Shown here: positions 18,288-26,058 of the stretch, piece after piece
Layout: each line of letters opens with the position of its first letter
How positions within the stretch are numbered: position 1 is the first letter of the stretch
Notes under the pieces: generated by a model
Told to the model about the DNA's origin: nothing
Database searches by the model: none
Seen by the model: only the letters and a program-made list of their open reading frames with translations
Made by a program: the position numbers and the translations under genes
Assembly (NCBI RefSeq): GCF_900183385.1
Contig: NZ_FXUT01000006.1
Span: forward strand, 140,710-204,709
DNA length: 64,000 nt
Direction of reading: 5' to 3'
DNA from: Listeria costaricensis
Lineage (GTDB): Bacteria; Bacillota; Bacilli; Lactobacillales; Listeriaceae

Positions 18288-18947
18288 ATGGAAATTGAAC
18301 GCATTAATGAAGATACGATCAAGTTTTACATTTCTTATCTGGATTTGGAAGAGCGTGGCTTTAACCAAGAAGATGTCTGGTATGACCGTGAGAAAAGTGA
18401 AGAACTTTTCTGGGAAATGATGGATGAACTGAAGTATGAAGAAGAGTTCGCTCCTGAAGGTCCGCTCTGGATACAAGTACAAGCGCTGAAGCATGGTCTG
18501 GAGGTATTCGTTACAAAAGCCAGCATTGCAGGTAAAGCGGAAGGCGGTTTTGATATAAATATGCCGGAAGCTGGTGGTATGGCTGATGAGCGAATTGAAA
18601 AGTTGCTTGAAGAAAATTTCAATCCAAACAAAAAAGAAGAACCGGATGAAGAGGACACGCTAGAGTTTATTTTAGCGTTTAGCGATTTTGAAGATATTAT
18701 CACGATGAGTCAAGCAACAGGTTTAAAAGGTATCGCTTCAAAACTCTATCATTATCAAGATAAATATTATCTGTATGTAGAATTCCCAGAAGCACAGTAT
18801 GATGAATCAAACATTGACAATGCGGTAAGCATCTTACTAGAATATGGAGCCGAGTCGAATTTGACTGGTTACCTGCTAGAAGAATATGGTAAAGTTATTT
18901 TTGCTGATGAAGCTTTAAGCCAAATTCAGCAGTATTTTGGAAAATAA
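18288..18947 (+). CDS. mecA: Adaptor protein MecA
   Basis: Adaptor that delivers substrates (ComK, Spx in Bacillus) to the ClpC-ClpP protease. N-terminal substrate-binding domain begins MEIERINEDTIKFYISYLDL; an acidic linker (about 110-125) leads to the C-terminal ClpC-binding domain. 219 aa. The GTG at 18282 is too close to GGGAG; the ATG at 18288 is chosen. Stand-alone unit with its own terminator, between spx and coiA, both functionally linked to Clp proteolysis and competence. Confidence 0.95.
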   Translation: MEIERINEDTIKFYISYLDLEERGFNQEDVWYDREKSEELFWEMMDELKYEEEFAPEGPLWIQVQALKHGLEVFVTKASIAGKAEGGFDINMPEAGGMADERIEKLLEENFNPNKKEEPDEEDTLEFILAFSDFEDIITMSQATGLKGIASKLYHYQDKYYLYVEFPEAQYDESNIDNAVSILLEYGAESNLTGYLLEEYGKVIFADEALSQIQQYFGK

Positions 18948-18955
18948 TTCATTTT

Positions 18956-19000
18956 GACCCGATTTTTGCTTAGAAAAAAGCAGAAATCGGGTCTTTTTTT
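18956..19000 (+). terminator. mecA terminator
   Basis: GACCCGATTT-TGCTT...AAGCA-AAATCGGGTC, about 15 bp, followed by seven T. Confidence 0.92.
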
Positions 19001-19073
19001 AACTTTGGCAAATTTAGAAGGAAAACAAAAAGAAAGGGGGAATTAATAAAGTAAAAGGAAAAGAGGCGAAGAG

Positions 19074-20180
19074 ATGTTTACAGCACAGGATCATCAAGGC
19101 AGGTCTTATACGGTAACACGCGCGAATGTGGCCTATTTGAAGACGCAACAGAGTGCCTATTTTTGTCAGGCGTGTCAGGAGGAGCTAGTGATTAAGGCGG
19201 GGCCGCTTAAGACGCCTCATTTTGCTCATAAGCGTTCTTCAAAGTGCAGTTTTGCTTCGGAAGGAGAAAGTGAACGACATTTAAGCGGGAAGTGGTTGCT
19301 AGCGGATTGGTTTTTACGGCAAGGGCATGAAATTTCCTTGGAGCATTATTTGAAAACCATTGCGAGACAGGCGGATATATTAATTGATCAGAAAATAGCG
19401 ATCGAATTTCAATGTGCGACAATTCCTATTAGCCAATTGATCGATCGGACACATGATTATATGCAAGCTGGACTTCGGGTTGAATGGATTCTTGGACAAC
19501 CGCTTGAAATGTGTAAGGGTCGCTATCATTTAACCGCTTTTCAAAAGGCGTTTATTCGTAAGTCTGATGAGTGGGGGTATTATCTTTGGAGCTTCTCTGT
19601 CAGCGAGCAGTGTTTACGTCTTTATTATCATTTAACTTATGAAGGGGGCAACCGTTTTTTTGCTTCGGTGATGGATTTGCCGCTCGATTGGTGCGAGACG
19701 GATATGAAAAAAGCAGTGGGACGAATCCGGTTTCGTCAATTTTACTTAAAACAGAATCTGCAACTGGAGCGTCAAAAAACTTGTTATTACTATGCAAAAT
19801 ATAAAGCTAGAGGAAATTTTATGCGCACTTTATATGCAAGTGGCTTGACGCTGCATAGTTTGCCAAAAGAAATAGGCGTACAGTTAAATAGTCAATTTTT
19901 GGTTATTACTCCTGCAATTGAATGGCAGTATCAGCTTTATAGTCACTTTTTTGAGCAGTTATCCGCGGGAAATATTTTTACGAAACGACAGGTTGGGGCA
20001 TGCTTTCAAAAAATTGTTCAGCCGATTAAAACCATTTATTTATCGGAGCGGGCTTGTTGGTCTTTGTTAGAAGAATATCTGCTTTATTTGGAGAAGCAGC
20101 AGGTGCTTGTGCAAATAGATGATGAGCAGTATTTGTTTAAAAGATTGATACAAAGAGCGAATTGGCATGCTAGCAAGTGA
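19074..20180 (+). CDS. coiA: Competence protein CoiA-like
   Basis: CoiA is needed in streptococcal transformation and is thought to process incoming DNA. The N-terminus has a zinc-like pair CQAC and the HFAHK motif (about residues 20-55), followed by a nuclease-like core with GESERHLSGKWLLADWF, ADILIDQKIAIEFQC (the D...E-x-Q of PD-(D/E)xK enzymes) and RTHDYMQAGLRVEWILG. 368 aa; the C-terminal half is poorly conserved in the family. The gene is intact, with no frameshift. It sits directly before pepF, as in other Firmicutes. Confidence 0.88.
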   Translation: MFTAQDHQGRSYTVTRANVAYLKTQQSAYFCQACQEELVIKAGPLKTPHFAHKRSSKCSFASEGESERHLSGKWLLADWFLRQGHEISLEHYLKTIARQADILIDQKIAIEFQCATIPISQLIDRTHDYMQAGLRVEWILGQPLEMCKGRYHLTAFQKAFIRKSDEWGYYLWSFSVSEQCLRLYYHLTYEGGNRFFASVMDLPLDWCETDMKKAVGRIRFRQFYLKQNLQLERQKTCYYYAKYKARGNFMRTLYASGLTLHSLPKEIGVQLNSQFLVITPAIEWQYQLYSHFFEQLSAGNIFTKRQVGACFQKIVQPIKTIYLSERACWSLLEEYLLYLEKQQVLVQIDDEQYLFKRLIQRANWHASK

Positions 20181-20258
20181 AAAATTCTGTTTTTTTGCAA
20201 TTTCGCGTGTTTTGGCTCATAATTAATGAGAATATTGTTGTAGGGGAGTGATCGGCTG

Positions 20259-22073
20259 ATGGCTGAAAACAAGGCAGCAGCTCTTCCATTGCGTGAAGAG
20301 GTGCCGGAAAAGATGAAATGGGATTTAACGCCTATTTTTGCTACAGATGAAGCTTTTGAAGAGGCTTTTAAACAAGTAGCAGCAAAAGGTGAAGAAAGCG
20401 CCGAGTGGCAAGGTAAACTAGGCGAAAGTGCAGAAAATTTATTAGGTGCACTAAAGTTTCGCGATGAGCTGTATGATCAGCTGGAAAATTTGTATGTTTA
20501 TGCCCATTTGAAAATGGATCAAGATACGACGAATGCGGTATATCAGGGCTTGTACAGCCGAGTAGGCAGCCTTTTTACCAAAATTATCTCGGGTCTGGCT
20601 TACTTTGATCCAGAAATTTTAGCAATTGATGAGGCGAAGCTAGATGGGTTCTTAGAGGAAAATGAGGATTTACGTCTTTACAAGCATCTGCTGGAAGATT
20701 TAAATCTAAGTCGGCCTTATATTTTGAGTGAAAAAGAAGAAGCGATACTGGCAAGTGCTGGCGAAGTGATGGGGAATGCATCAAAGACTTTTAATACATT
20801 GAATAATGCGGATCTGAAATTCCCAACAATCAAAGGTGAAAATGGGGAAGAGATTGAGATTACACATGGTCGTTATGGAAAATTAATTGAAAGTAGTGAT
20901 CGTCGGGTTCGTCAGGATGCTTTTAAAGGTATGTACGAGGTGTATGAAGGACTGAAAAATACATTAGCCTCGACACTTAGCGGTCAAGTGAAGAAATCTA
21001 ATTTTTACGCATCGACAAGAGGCTATAAGTCGGCTAGGGAGGCAGCACTTTCTGGCAATTATATTCCAGAGACGGTGTATGATGCGTTACTGGATTCGGT
21101 CAATCAGCATATGTCGTTACTGCATCGGTATTTAAAATTGCGGAAAGAACTTCTGGGGCTAGAAGAGTTGCATATGTATGATCTCTATACGCCTCTTTCT
21201 AGTGAGGTTAAGATGGAATTCACTTTTGAGGAGGCCAAAGAGCTTGTTCTAGAAGGTTTAAAACCTCTTGGGGACGAATACCAGCAAATTCTTAGAAAGG
21301 CGTTTGACGAGCGCTGGATCGATGTAGTGGAGAATAAAGGAAAACGTAGTGGGGCCTATTCATCGGGTGCCTACAGTACGAATCCGTATATTCTGTTGAA
21401 CTGGCAGGATAATATTAATAATGTGTTTACGCTGGCTCATGAGCTGGGACACAGTGTTCACAGCTACTACACGAGGAATTATCAGCCCTATATTTATGGG
21501 GATTATTCGATTTTCTTGGCAGAGATTGCTTCTACGACAAATGAAAACTTGTTAATGGATTATATGCTGAAGAAATATGAGGACAAAGAAGTTCGGGCTT
21601 ACTTGTTGAATTATTATTTGGATGGCTTTAAGGGAACGGTTTTCCGGCAGACGCAATTTGCCGAGTTTGAGCATCAGATCCATGTAGCAGACCAAAATGG
21701 TGAGGCGTTAACAGCTGAATATTTAACGAACACGTATTTTGAAATCAATAAGAAATATTATGGGACGGAATCAATGACCTATGATGATGAAATAGGATAT
21801 GAATGGTCGCGGATTCCTCACTTCTATATGAATTACTATGTATATCAGTATGCGACAGGATTTTCAGCTGCTTCGGCTTTAAGTGCCAAGATTTTGTCAG
21901 AAGGTGAACCGGCTGTGACTGGGTATTTGAATTACTTAAAGGCGGGAAGCTCAGATTTTCCAATCGAAGTTATGAAGCGTGCAGGGGTGGATATGTCGAA
22001 GCCTGCATTTGTTGATGATGCTTTGAAGGTTTTTGAGCAGCGTCTGGAAGAATTGGAAAGCCTCGTGAAATGA
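20259..22073 (+). CDS. pepF: Oligoendopeptidase F
   Basis: Cytosolic zinc metallopeptidase of family M3B that trims oligopeptides of about 7-17 residues, acting downstream of peptide uptake by Opp. The zinc site is His394-Glu-Leu-Gly-His398 in LAHELGHSVHS, with the third ligand Glu in FLAEIASTTNE. 604 aa, full length. The GGGGAG site lies about 11 nt before the ATG. Probably co-transcribed with coiA (78-nt gap, no clear terminator) and ended by a strong hairpin. Confidence 0.95.
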   Translation: MAENKAAALPLREEVPEKMKWDLTPIFATDEAFEEAFKQVAAKGEESAEWQGKLGESAENLLGALKFRDELYDQLENLYVYAHLKMDQDTTNAVYQGLYSRVGSLFTKIISGLAYFDPEILAIDEAKLDGFLEENEDLRLYKHLLEDLNLSRPYILSEKEEAILASAGEVMGNASKTFNTLNNADLKFPTIKGENGEEIEITHGRYGKLIESSDRRVRQDAFKGMYEVYEGLKNTLASTLSGQVKKSNFYASTRGYKSAREAALSGNYIPETVYDALLDSVNQHMSLLHRYLKLRKELLGLEELHMYDLYTPLSSEVKMEFTFEEAKELVLEGLKPLGDEYQQILRKAFDERWIDVVENKGKRSGAYSSGAYSTNPYILLNWQDNINNVFTLAHELGHSVHSYYTRNYQPYIYGDYSIFLAEIASTTNENLLMDYMLKKYEDKEVRAYLLNYYLDGFKGTVFRQTQFAEFEHQIHVADQNGEALTAEYLTNTYFEINKKYYGTESMTYDDEIGYEWSRIPHFYMNYYVYQYATGFSAASALSAKILSEGEPAVTGYLNYLKAGSSDFPIEVMKRAGVDMSKPAFVDDALKVFEQRLEELESLVK

Positions 22074-22130
22074 TTGTGAAAAATATTTTTTTAGTAAAAA
22101 TATGAAAAAAAGATAGCTACTTTCCAATGA

Positions 22131-22168
22131 AAACTGAGACTTTCTAAATGAGAAGTCTCAGTTTTTTT
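22131..22168 (+). terminator. pepF terminator
   Basis: AAACTGAGACTT / AAGTCTCAGTTT stem (12 bp, 9-nt loop), then seven T. The 22169-22360 stretch after it is AT-rich with nothing I can identify. Confidence 0.9.
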
Positions 22169-22363
22169 ATATTAGGGGAATCTATTGTTATGATTTGAAA
22201 TGGAGAGTGAAAAACACTTTTTTGGCTATTTAATGGATTGAGATGGAGTGCTGTTTTTTTGTTTTGAGATGAGGGTATAACAGTTGGAGGTTGTAGTAGT
22301 GATTTCTTTTTGATAATTGGAGTAAAATGCTAAGAATTATTAATGTTGGCTTTCAAAAAAAAG

Positions 22364-22403
22364 TTTGTGAAGTATTGAGTTTGTAAGGGAAATATGATAT
22401 ATT
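22364..22403 (+). promoter_or_regulatory. sRNA promoter with ResD/SrrA-like box
   Basis: TTTGTGAA (22364-22371), the ResD/SrrA-type motif, directly precedes -35 TTGAGT (22375-22380). After 17 nt comes the extended -10 TGaTATATT (22395-22403). No coding sequence follows, only a terminated short transcript. Confidence 0.75.
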
Positions 22404-22409
22404 AGTACC

Positions 22410-22508
22410 GTGAAATAAATCACAAACAAATACCCCCTTTATTTGATTGTGTGAATTTCTCCTTTTGATTGCGCTGAAAGAGGCTGTGCCATTTGGTACA
22501 GCCTTTTT
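22410..22508 (+). ncRNA. RsaE/RoxS-like trans-acting small RNA
   Basis: Predicted ~99-nt RNA from a strong promoter to an intrinsic terminator (GGCTGTGCC-attt-GGTACAGCC plus TTTTT, 22482-22508). Its 5' part reads GTGAAATAAATCACAAAC... followed by a hairpin CACAA(a)CAAATA / TATTTG(a)TTGTG whose loop is CCCCC, then an open TTTCTCC stretch. This order (5' AATCACA, C-rich loop flanked by CAAAC/GTTTG-like arms, UUUCUCC) is what I recall of RsaE in Staphylococcus and RoxS in Bacillus, which repress central-metabolism mRNAs by C-rich pairing to Shine-Dalgarno sites and are induced by SrrA/ResD. The second UCCC motif of RoxS is not seen. Confidence 0.8.
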
Positions 22509-22545
22509 CGTTGTAGATGGATTGTTCTGTGTCACGAAAGAATTT

Positions 22546-22594
22546 AAACCGCTGTTTGAGGAAGTCAGGATTTCTCTCAAACAGCGGTTTTTTT
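22546..22594. terminator. terminator downstream of gntR (minus strand)
   Basis: AAACCGCTGTTTGA / TCAAACAGCGGTTT, 14-bp perfect stem, T-run on the plus side; also closes the convergent gntR transcript. Confidence 0.8.
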
Positions 22595-23306
22595 AGATTT
22601 CATGATGATCTAGAACGACAAAGCTTCTAGTGTCATAGCGATGGCGTGAACGGGAATATTCAATTGGTCGGCCGTCTTTCAGATAGACGACTTGCTCAAC
22701 TTCGAGAACCGGATCGTGTTCATCACAGGCTAAAAACTTTTGATCATAGTTGGAGGGTTTATCTGCGTTGATTTTTCGGAAGGCACCGCTCATTACAAGG
22801 CCTAAACCTTCTTTCAGATAAGCGTAAATCGAGCCTAAAAGAATGTCAGGGGTCAGATCTGGCACAAGATCCACTGGCATATAGGTGTGTTCCAAAACAT
22901 ATGGCTGACTGTCTAAAAGGCGTAATCGAATGAGGGAATAGACGGGCTGGCTGGTTTTGATGAGTAGTTGTTCGGCGATTCGCTCGTCGGGAAACAAAAC
23001 GTCAAAACGAATGATTTTACTGGTGATGTGTTCTTTGCCCATCATTTTTGTCAGGCCGTTATATTCACGTAAGGTAATGTCTTTTTTATTGGCAAGCGCA
23101 TTTTTCATGACATAAGTTCCTGAACCGCGCTGTCTGTATATGAGCCCTTCCATTGCCAAAATATCAAAGGCTTTTTTGATGGTCATTCTGCTACAGTCAA
23201 AAGTCTTGCAAAGAGTCAACTGATCAGGTAGCAGAGCTTCTGGCGGGTAGTAGCCTGAGTAAATTTTTTCACGAATATCAGCTGCGATTTGTTCGTATTT
23301 CACCAT
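22593..23306 (-). CDS. GntR/HutC-family regulator with UTRA domain
   Basis: 237-residue repressor. N-terminal winged helix (about 1-70: YEQIAADIREKIYSGYY, LCKTFDCSRMTIKKAFDIL, RQRGSGTYV) and C-terminal UTRA ligand domain (about 95-235), ending EYSRSRHRYDTRSF as in sugar-phosphate-sensing members. ATG at 23304-23306 after AGGTG. It has its own promoter upstream of which lies the gene for a cellobiose-type PTS EIIC on the same strand. The same 13-bp sequence lies before both genes, so it probably represses both. Effector likely a phosphorylated beta-glucoside (inference). Confidence 0.85.
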   Translation of the reverse strand: MVKYEQIAADIREKIYSGYYPPEALLPDQLTLCKTFDCSRMTIKKAFDILAMEGLIYRQRGSGTYVMKNALANKKDITLREYNGLTKMMGKEHITSKIIRFDVLFPDERIAEQLLIKTSQPVYSLIRLRLLDSQPYVLEHTYMPVDLVPDLTPDILLGSIYAYLKEGLGLVMSGAFRKINADKPSNYDQKFLACDEHDPVLEVEQVVYLKDGRPIEYSRSRHRYDTRSFVVLDHHEI

Positions 23307-23340
23307 ATGCTATCACCTAGCTTTCCGTAAGTTCATAAAA

Positions 23341-23389
23341 TGTCTAGTCTTTTCTAGGCAAATTATAGCATAGGGGATTAAAAAAGCAA
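23341..23389 (-). promoter_or_regulatory. gntR promoter and operator
   Basis: Minus-strand -35 TTGCTT (23384-23389), 16 nt, extended -10 TGCTATAAT (-10 at 23362-23367). Just downstream, across the start region, lies plus-strand TGTCTAGTCTTTTCTAGGCA (23341-23360): TGYCTAG-N6-CTAGRCA, containing the 13-mer TGTCTAGTCTTTT shared with the EIIC promoter. Confidence 0.65.
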
Positions 23390-24679
23390 CTATTTATCGT
23401 TTTCTGCAAGGGTCTCACGGGCTAAATTCGTTTTGTCGAGCACTTTTAGGAATGGATACCAGATGATAAAGACGATGAGAAAATCGACAATTTGTAATGC
23501 TCCGCCAAGCCAAGAGTTGGTGGCTAAAATACCATTGATGACGATTGGAACCGTCCAAGGAACGGAGACACCTGTTGGCGCTGGAACGAGTCCAATGCTC
23601 ATGACAAAGTAGTTGAGTGCAGTGACAACTAGTGGCGCTAGGACCCATGGAATGAGGATGGTGGCGTTTAAAACGATTGGCAGGCCGAATAGGACGGGTT
23701 CATTGACATTGAAAAGTCCGGGGCCGAGTGCAAGTCGACCGATTTCTTTACTTTGTTTGCTCTTCATGAAGAAAGCAAGTGTAATCACGACGGCCAGTGT
23801 CATGCCTGAACCACCTAGTCCAACAGTGAAGACTTCCAGGAAGGGTTTTGAAATGATGTGCGGCAGTGCATCACCTGCTTTATAGGCGTCTAAATTTTCA
23901 AGCATTAGGGTATTCCAAATCGGGTCCATAACAGAGTTGACGATAATTTGTCCATGCAGACCGAAGAACCAGAGTACTTGGACAAAAAACAGGGCAATCA
24001 GTGTTGGAATGATGCCAGAACCTAGGCCAACGAGCGGTTTTTGGATGACAGAGTAGACGACATCATGCAGATTGGTTTGAAATCCAGCTTGGACAATAAA
24101 GTTGATGAGCAGGAAAATGGAAAGGGTCAATATGGCAGGAACGAGTGCTGCAAAAGATTTGGCAACTGCTGGCGGAACACCATCGGGCATTTTGATTGTC
24201 CAATTGCGGCGAACGAAAAAGCGGTAAATCTCAGCTGAAACAAATGCGGACAGCATGCCGATAAACATGCCTTTTGCACCCAAACGGTCGAGTGAAAGTG
24301 CGCCTGTGATGACTTCACCGTTCGGACTGTCAAAGTAAAAAGGTGTCAGAATAAGAAAACTGGCAAGGGCGATGGCACCGCCGAAGATGGCTTCGACATG
24401 ATAATATTTGGATAAGTAATAGCCAATCCCGAACACAACGAATAGCGTCATAATGCTCATGGTGGCATTTTGGGCGTTTCCTAAGTATTGATTGAGTGTT
24501 TCGCGAAATTCATCACTCCAAAATGGCAGGTTGATCAAGACGACCGCAATGGATCCAAACATTGTCAGTGGAAATGCGAGCATGAATGCATCACGTAAAG
24601 TGCTGAGATAGCGGTTCTCTCCAAGCTTTGCTGCAATGGGCATTAATTTGTTTCCAAGCAGCTCCATAAATCGATTCAT
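23390..24679 (-). CDS. PTS EIIC, cellobiose/lichenan type (orphan)
   Basis: 429-residue integral membrane component of a phosphotransferase sugar importer, about ten helices. The Lac-family EIIC hallmarks are present: GVPPAVAKSF, LWFFGLHGQ and NVNEPVLFGLP, which contacts the sugar. ATG at 24677-24679 behind GGGGGAG. No EIIA, EIIB or glycosidase gene is adjacent, so it must borrow these parts from another locus. Control is predicted by the downstream GntR protein (operator over the -35) and by CcpA (perfect cre at the transcript start). Beta-glucoside specificity is inferred from family. Confidence 0.88.
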   Translation of the reverse strand: MNRFMELLGNKLMPIAAKLGENRYLSTLRDAFMLAFPLTMFGSIAVVLINLPFWSDEFRETLNQYLGNAQNATMSIMTLFVVFGIGYYLSKYYHVEAIFGGAIALASFLILTPFYFDSPNGEVITGALSLDRLGAKGMFIGMLSAFVSAEIYRFFVRRNWTIKMPDGVPPAVAKSFAALVPAILTLSIFLLINFIVQAGFQTNLHDVVYSVIQKPLVGLGSGIIPTLIALFFVQVLWFFGLHGQIIVNSVMDPIWNTLMLENLDAYKAGDALPHIISKPFLEVFTVGLGGSGMTLAVVITLAFFMKSKQSKEIGRLALGPGLFNVNEPVLFGLPIVLNATILIPWVLAPLVVTALNYFVMSIGLVPAPTGVSVPWTVPIVINGILATNSWLGGALQIVDFLIVFIIWYPFLKVLDKTNLARETLAENDK

Positions 24680-24706
24680 TTTAAAACTCCCCCAGTCAAG
24701 ATAATC

Positions 24707-24720
24707 TGAAAACGTTTTCT
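24707..24720 (-). promoter_or_regulatory. cre site at PTS EIIC promoter
   Basis: TGAAAACGTTTTCT fits the CcpA consensus TGWAARCGYTWNCW at every position and lies just downstream of the -10, the position for catabolite repression. Confidence 0.75.
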
Positions 24721-24726
24721 GTTATA

Positions 24727-24761
24727 ATTATACTCATTTATTTTTAAATGTCTAGTCTTTT
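24727..24761 (-). promoter_or_regulatory. PTS EIIC promoter with GntR operator
   Basis: Minus-strand -35 TAGACA (24749-24754), 16 nt, -10 TATAAT (24727-24732). The 13-mer TGTCTAGTCTTTT (plus strand 24749-24761), repeated before gntR, covers the -35. Confidence 0.7.
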
Positions 24762-24794
24762 TGTTTTTAATGAGTGGACAATTTTAAAAAGGGA

Positions 24795-24849
24795 TAAAAA
24801 AAACAGAACTTTACTTGATCAAATTGAATGATCAAATAAAGTTCTGTTT
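24795..24849 (-). terminator. terminator of PH-domain gene
   Basis: AACAGAACTTTA-TTGATCA / TGATCAA-TAAAGTTCTGTT, about 19 bp; on the minus strand followed by eight T. Confidence 0.9.
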
Positions 24850-24875
24850 GATGTGCTAGATTATTCGCGAACGAT

Positions 24876-25259
24876 TTATTTGCCGAGAACGGCTACTGCT
24901 AGTGCTTTGTGGATATCATCTACATGTTTATCTTTAGAAAAAGTAAGGACTTCTGCTGGTTCAAGAGCACTCGAAATCCAGATTTTTAGTTCAGCGTCCA
25001 AATCAAAATGACCAGTTGTTTCTACGCTGAAACGGCTGATGCTTTTGAAAGGAATCGATTTATATTCTGTTTTCTTGCCTGTAACGCCTTGTTTATCAAT
25101 CAAAATTAAACGATGATCGGTAAAAATAATCATATCTCGAACAAGTTTGTACGCCATTTCCACGTTCTCGCCGGGAATTAGTACATCTTTCAGTGCTTCT
25201 TCGGCATCATGAATCTCCATTCCGCCTGCGTTGCCTAATATGCTGTTAAATAAACCCAT
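24876..25259 (-). CDS. Bacterial PH-domain protein
   Basis: 127-residue soluble protein whose VEMAYKLVRDMIIFTDHRLILIDKQGVTG...IPFKSISRFSVET pattern is that of the bacterial pleckstrin-homology (bPH_1/YokE-like) fold. No signal peptide or membrane segment. Clear AAGGAG before the ATG at 25257-25259, own terminator. Such proteins are widespread in Firmicutes and often stress-induced, but the function is unknown. Confidence 0.8.
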   Translation of the reverse strand: MGLFNSILGNAGGMEIHDAEEALKDVLIPGENVEMAYKLVRDMIIFTDHRLILIDKQGVTGKKTEYKSIPFKSISRFSVETTGHFDLDAELKIWISSALEPAEVLTFSKDKHVDDIHKALAVAVLGK

Positions 25260-25330
25260 AATTGAAAAGCTCCTTTTGTGAAAAATTTAGATTACTGTTT
25301 TATTGTAGTGCAAAGAAGGCATGGGTGCAA

Positions 25331-25666
25331 CTATTTGCCAAACAGATTTTTGACTGAATCGAGCAGTTCACCGGCTCCGTTCAGCTGGTCACCGGCTCCG
25401 TTCAGCTGGTCACTGGCTTGATCTGCTACTTGGCCAAAGTGATTCGCTGCTTGATCGATATAGGAAGTGGGATCGAGTTGGTCCTTCATTTGGGAAGCTC
25501 CTTCTTCGATGCGGTTGGTGAATTCTTCGGGGGGAAGCTGGTCGGTCAGATTTTGTGCTTCCTCAGTTACATTTGTTGCGGTATCTTGGATTTTTTCACC
25601 GCTGCTGTTCATAAAATCAGTCATTTTTTCCCCAGCCAGATTTTTGAAAAGGTCGAATAGGGGCAT
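25331..25666 (-). CDS. Small amphipathic-helix protein with tandem repeat
   Basis: 111 aa, acidic, predicted almost wholly alpha-helical with amphipathic stretches and no cysteine; no family recognised. Excellent ribosome-binding site AAAGGAGG 7 nt before the ATG. The C-terminal third holds the heptapeptide DQLNGAG twice, encoded by a perfect 21-bp tandem repeat, followed by a decayed third copy GELLDSV. Pattern of alternating hydrophobic and charged residues recalls late-embryogenesis or YtxH-like stress proteins, but that is only impression. Confidence 0.65.
   Translation of the reverse strand: MPLFDLFKNLAGEKMTDFMNSSGEKIQDTATNVTEEAQNLTDQLPPEEFTNRIEEGASQMKDQLDPTSYIDQAANHFGQVADQASDQLNGAGDQLNGAGELLDSVKNLFGK
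25368..25409. repeat. Two perfect 21-bp tandem copies
   Basis: TCACCGGCTCCGTTCAGCTG(G) occurs at 25368-25388 and 25389-25409 without a mismatch, in frame inside the 25331-25666 gene. Likely site of copy-number variation between strains. Confidence 0.9.
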
Positions 25667-25775
25667 TAGAATTCCTCCTTTGGACTTTTTTTCATTATAG
25701 AGGAAATGGAGGAGCTTGAGGAACTTTATGCAAAGTTGTTAGTAATTGTAATGAAATTGTTAATAAATTTACAAA

Positions 25776-25815
25776 AAATAAAAAGAACCCCAAATCGCGT
25801 TGGACAATTTGGGGT
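25776..25815 (-). terminator. terminator of the mogR unit
   Basis: ACCCCAAAT / ATTTGGGGT 9-bp stem; on the minus strand followed by TTCTTTTTATTTTTT. Confidence 0.8.
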
Positions 25816-25826
25816 GGGATATCTAA

Positions 25827-26036
25827 TTAACGGATTCCTTCGCCTTTTTGGAAGTAGGCAATTTGAATAGTGTTAACAAAGTATGTGAGGTCGTATTTGG
25901 TCAGTTCAATGCATTTTTGGGCGAACAGCGCTTGAATTTGTTTATTTGTAAGCTCATGGATGAATGTGCCGTCAATTTTTGCATCATCGTCAAGGCGAAT
26001 GGATTCACCGTTTGTTAGATAGATTTCGATATACAT
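25827..26036 (-). CDS. Small conserved protein downstream of mogR
   Basis: 69 residues beginning MYIEIYLTNGESIRL; no signal or membrane segment. The frame is open for another 35 codons into mogR, but GAGGAGG eight bases before the ATG at 26034-26036 fixes the short form. It starts 22 nt after the mogR stop on the same strand, so the two are co-transcribed, matching the small gene I recall beside Listeria mogR. Function unknown. Confidence 0.75.
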   Translation of the reverse strand: MYIEIYLTNGESIRLDDDAKIDGTFIHELTNKQIQALFAQKCIELTKYDLTYFVNTIQIAYFQKGEGIR

Positions 26037-26058
26037 GACAAGATCCTCCTCAGAATTG

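Noticed and set aside
22200-22330. Hairpin GTG-aaaaa-CAC plus T-run and other short repeats after pepF
   Set aside because: Stem of four pairs only; too weak to call a terminator or RNA.
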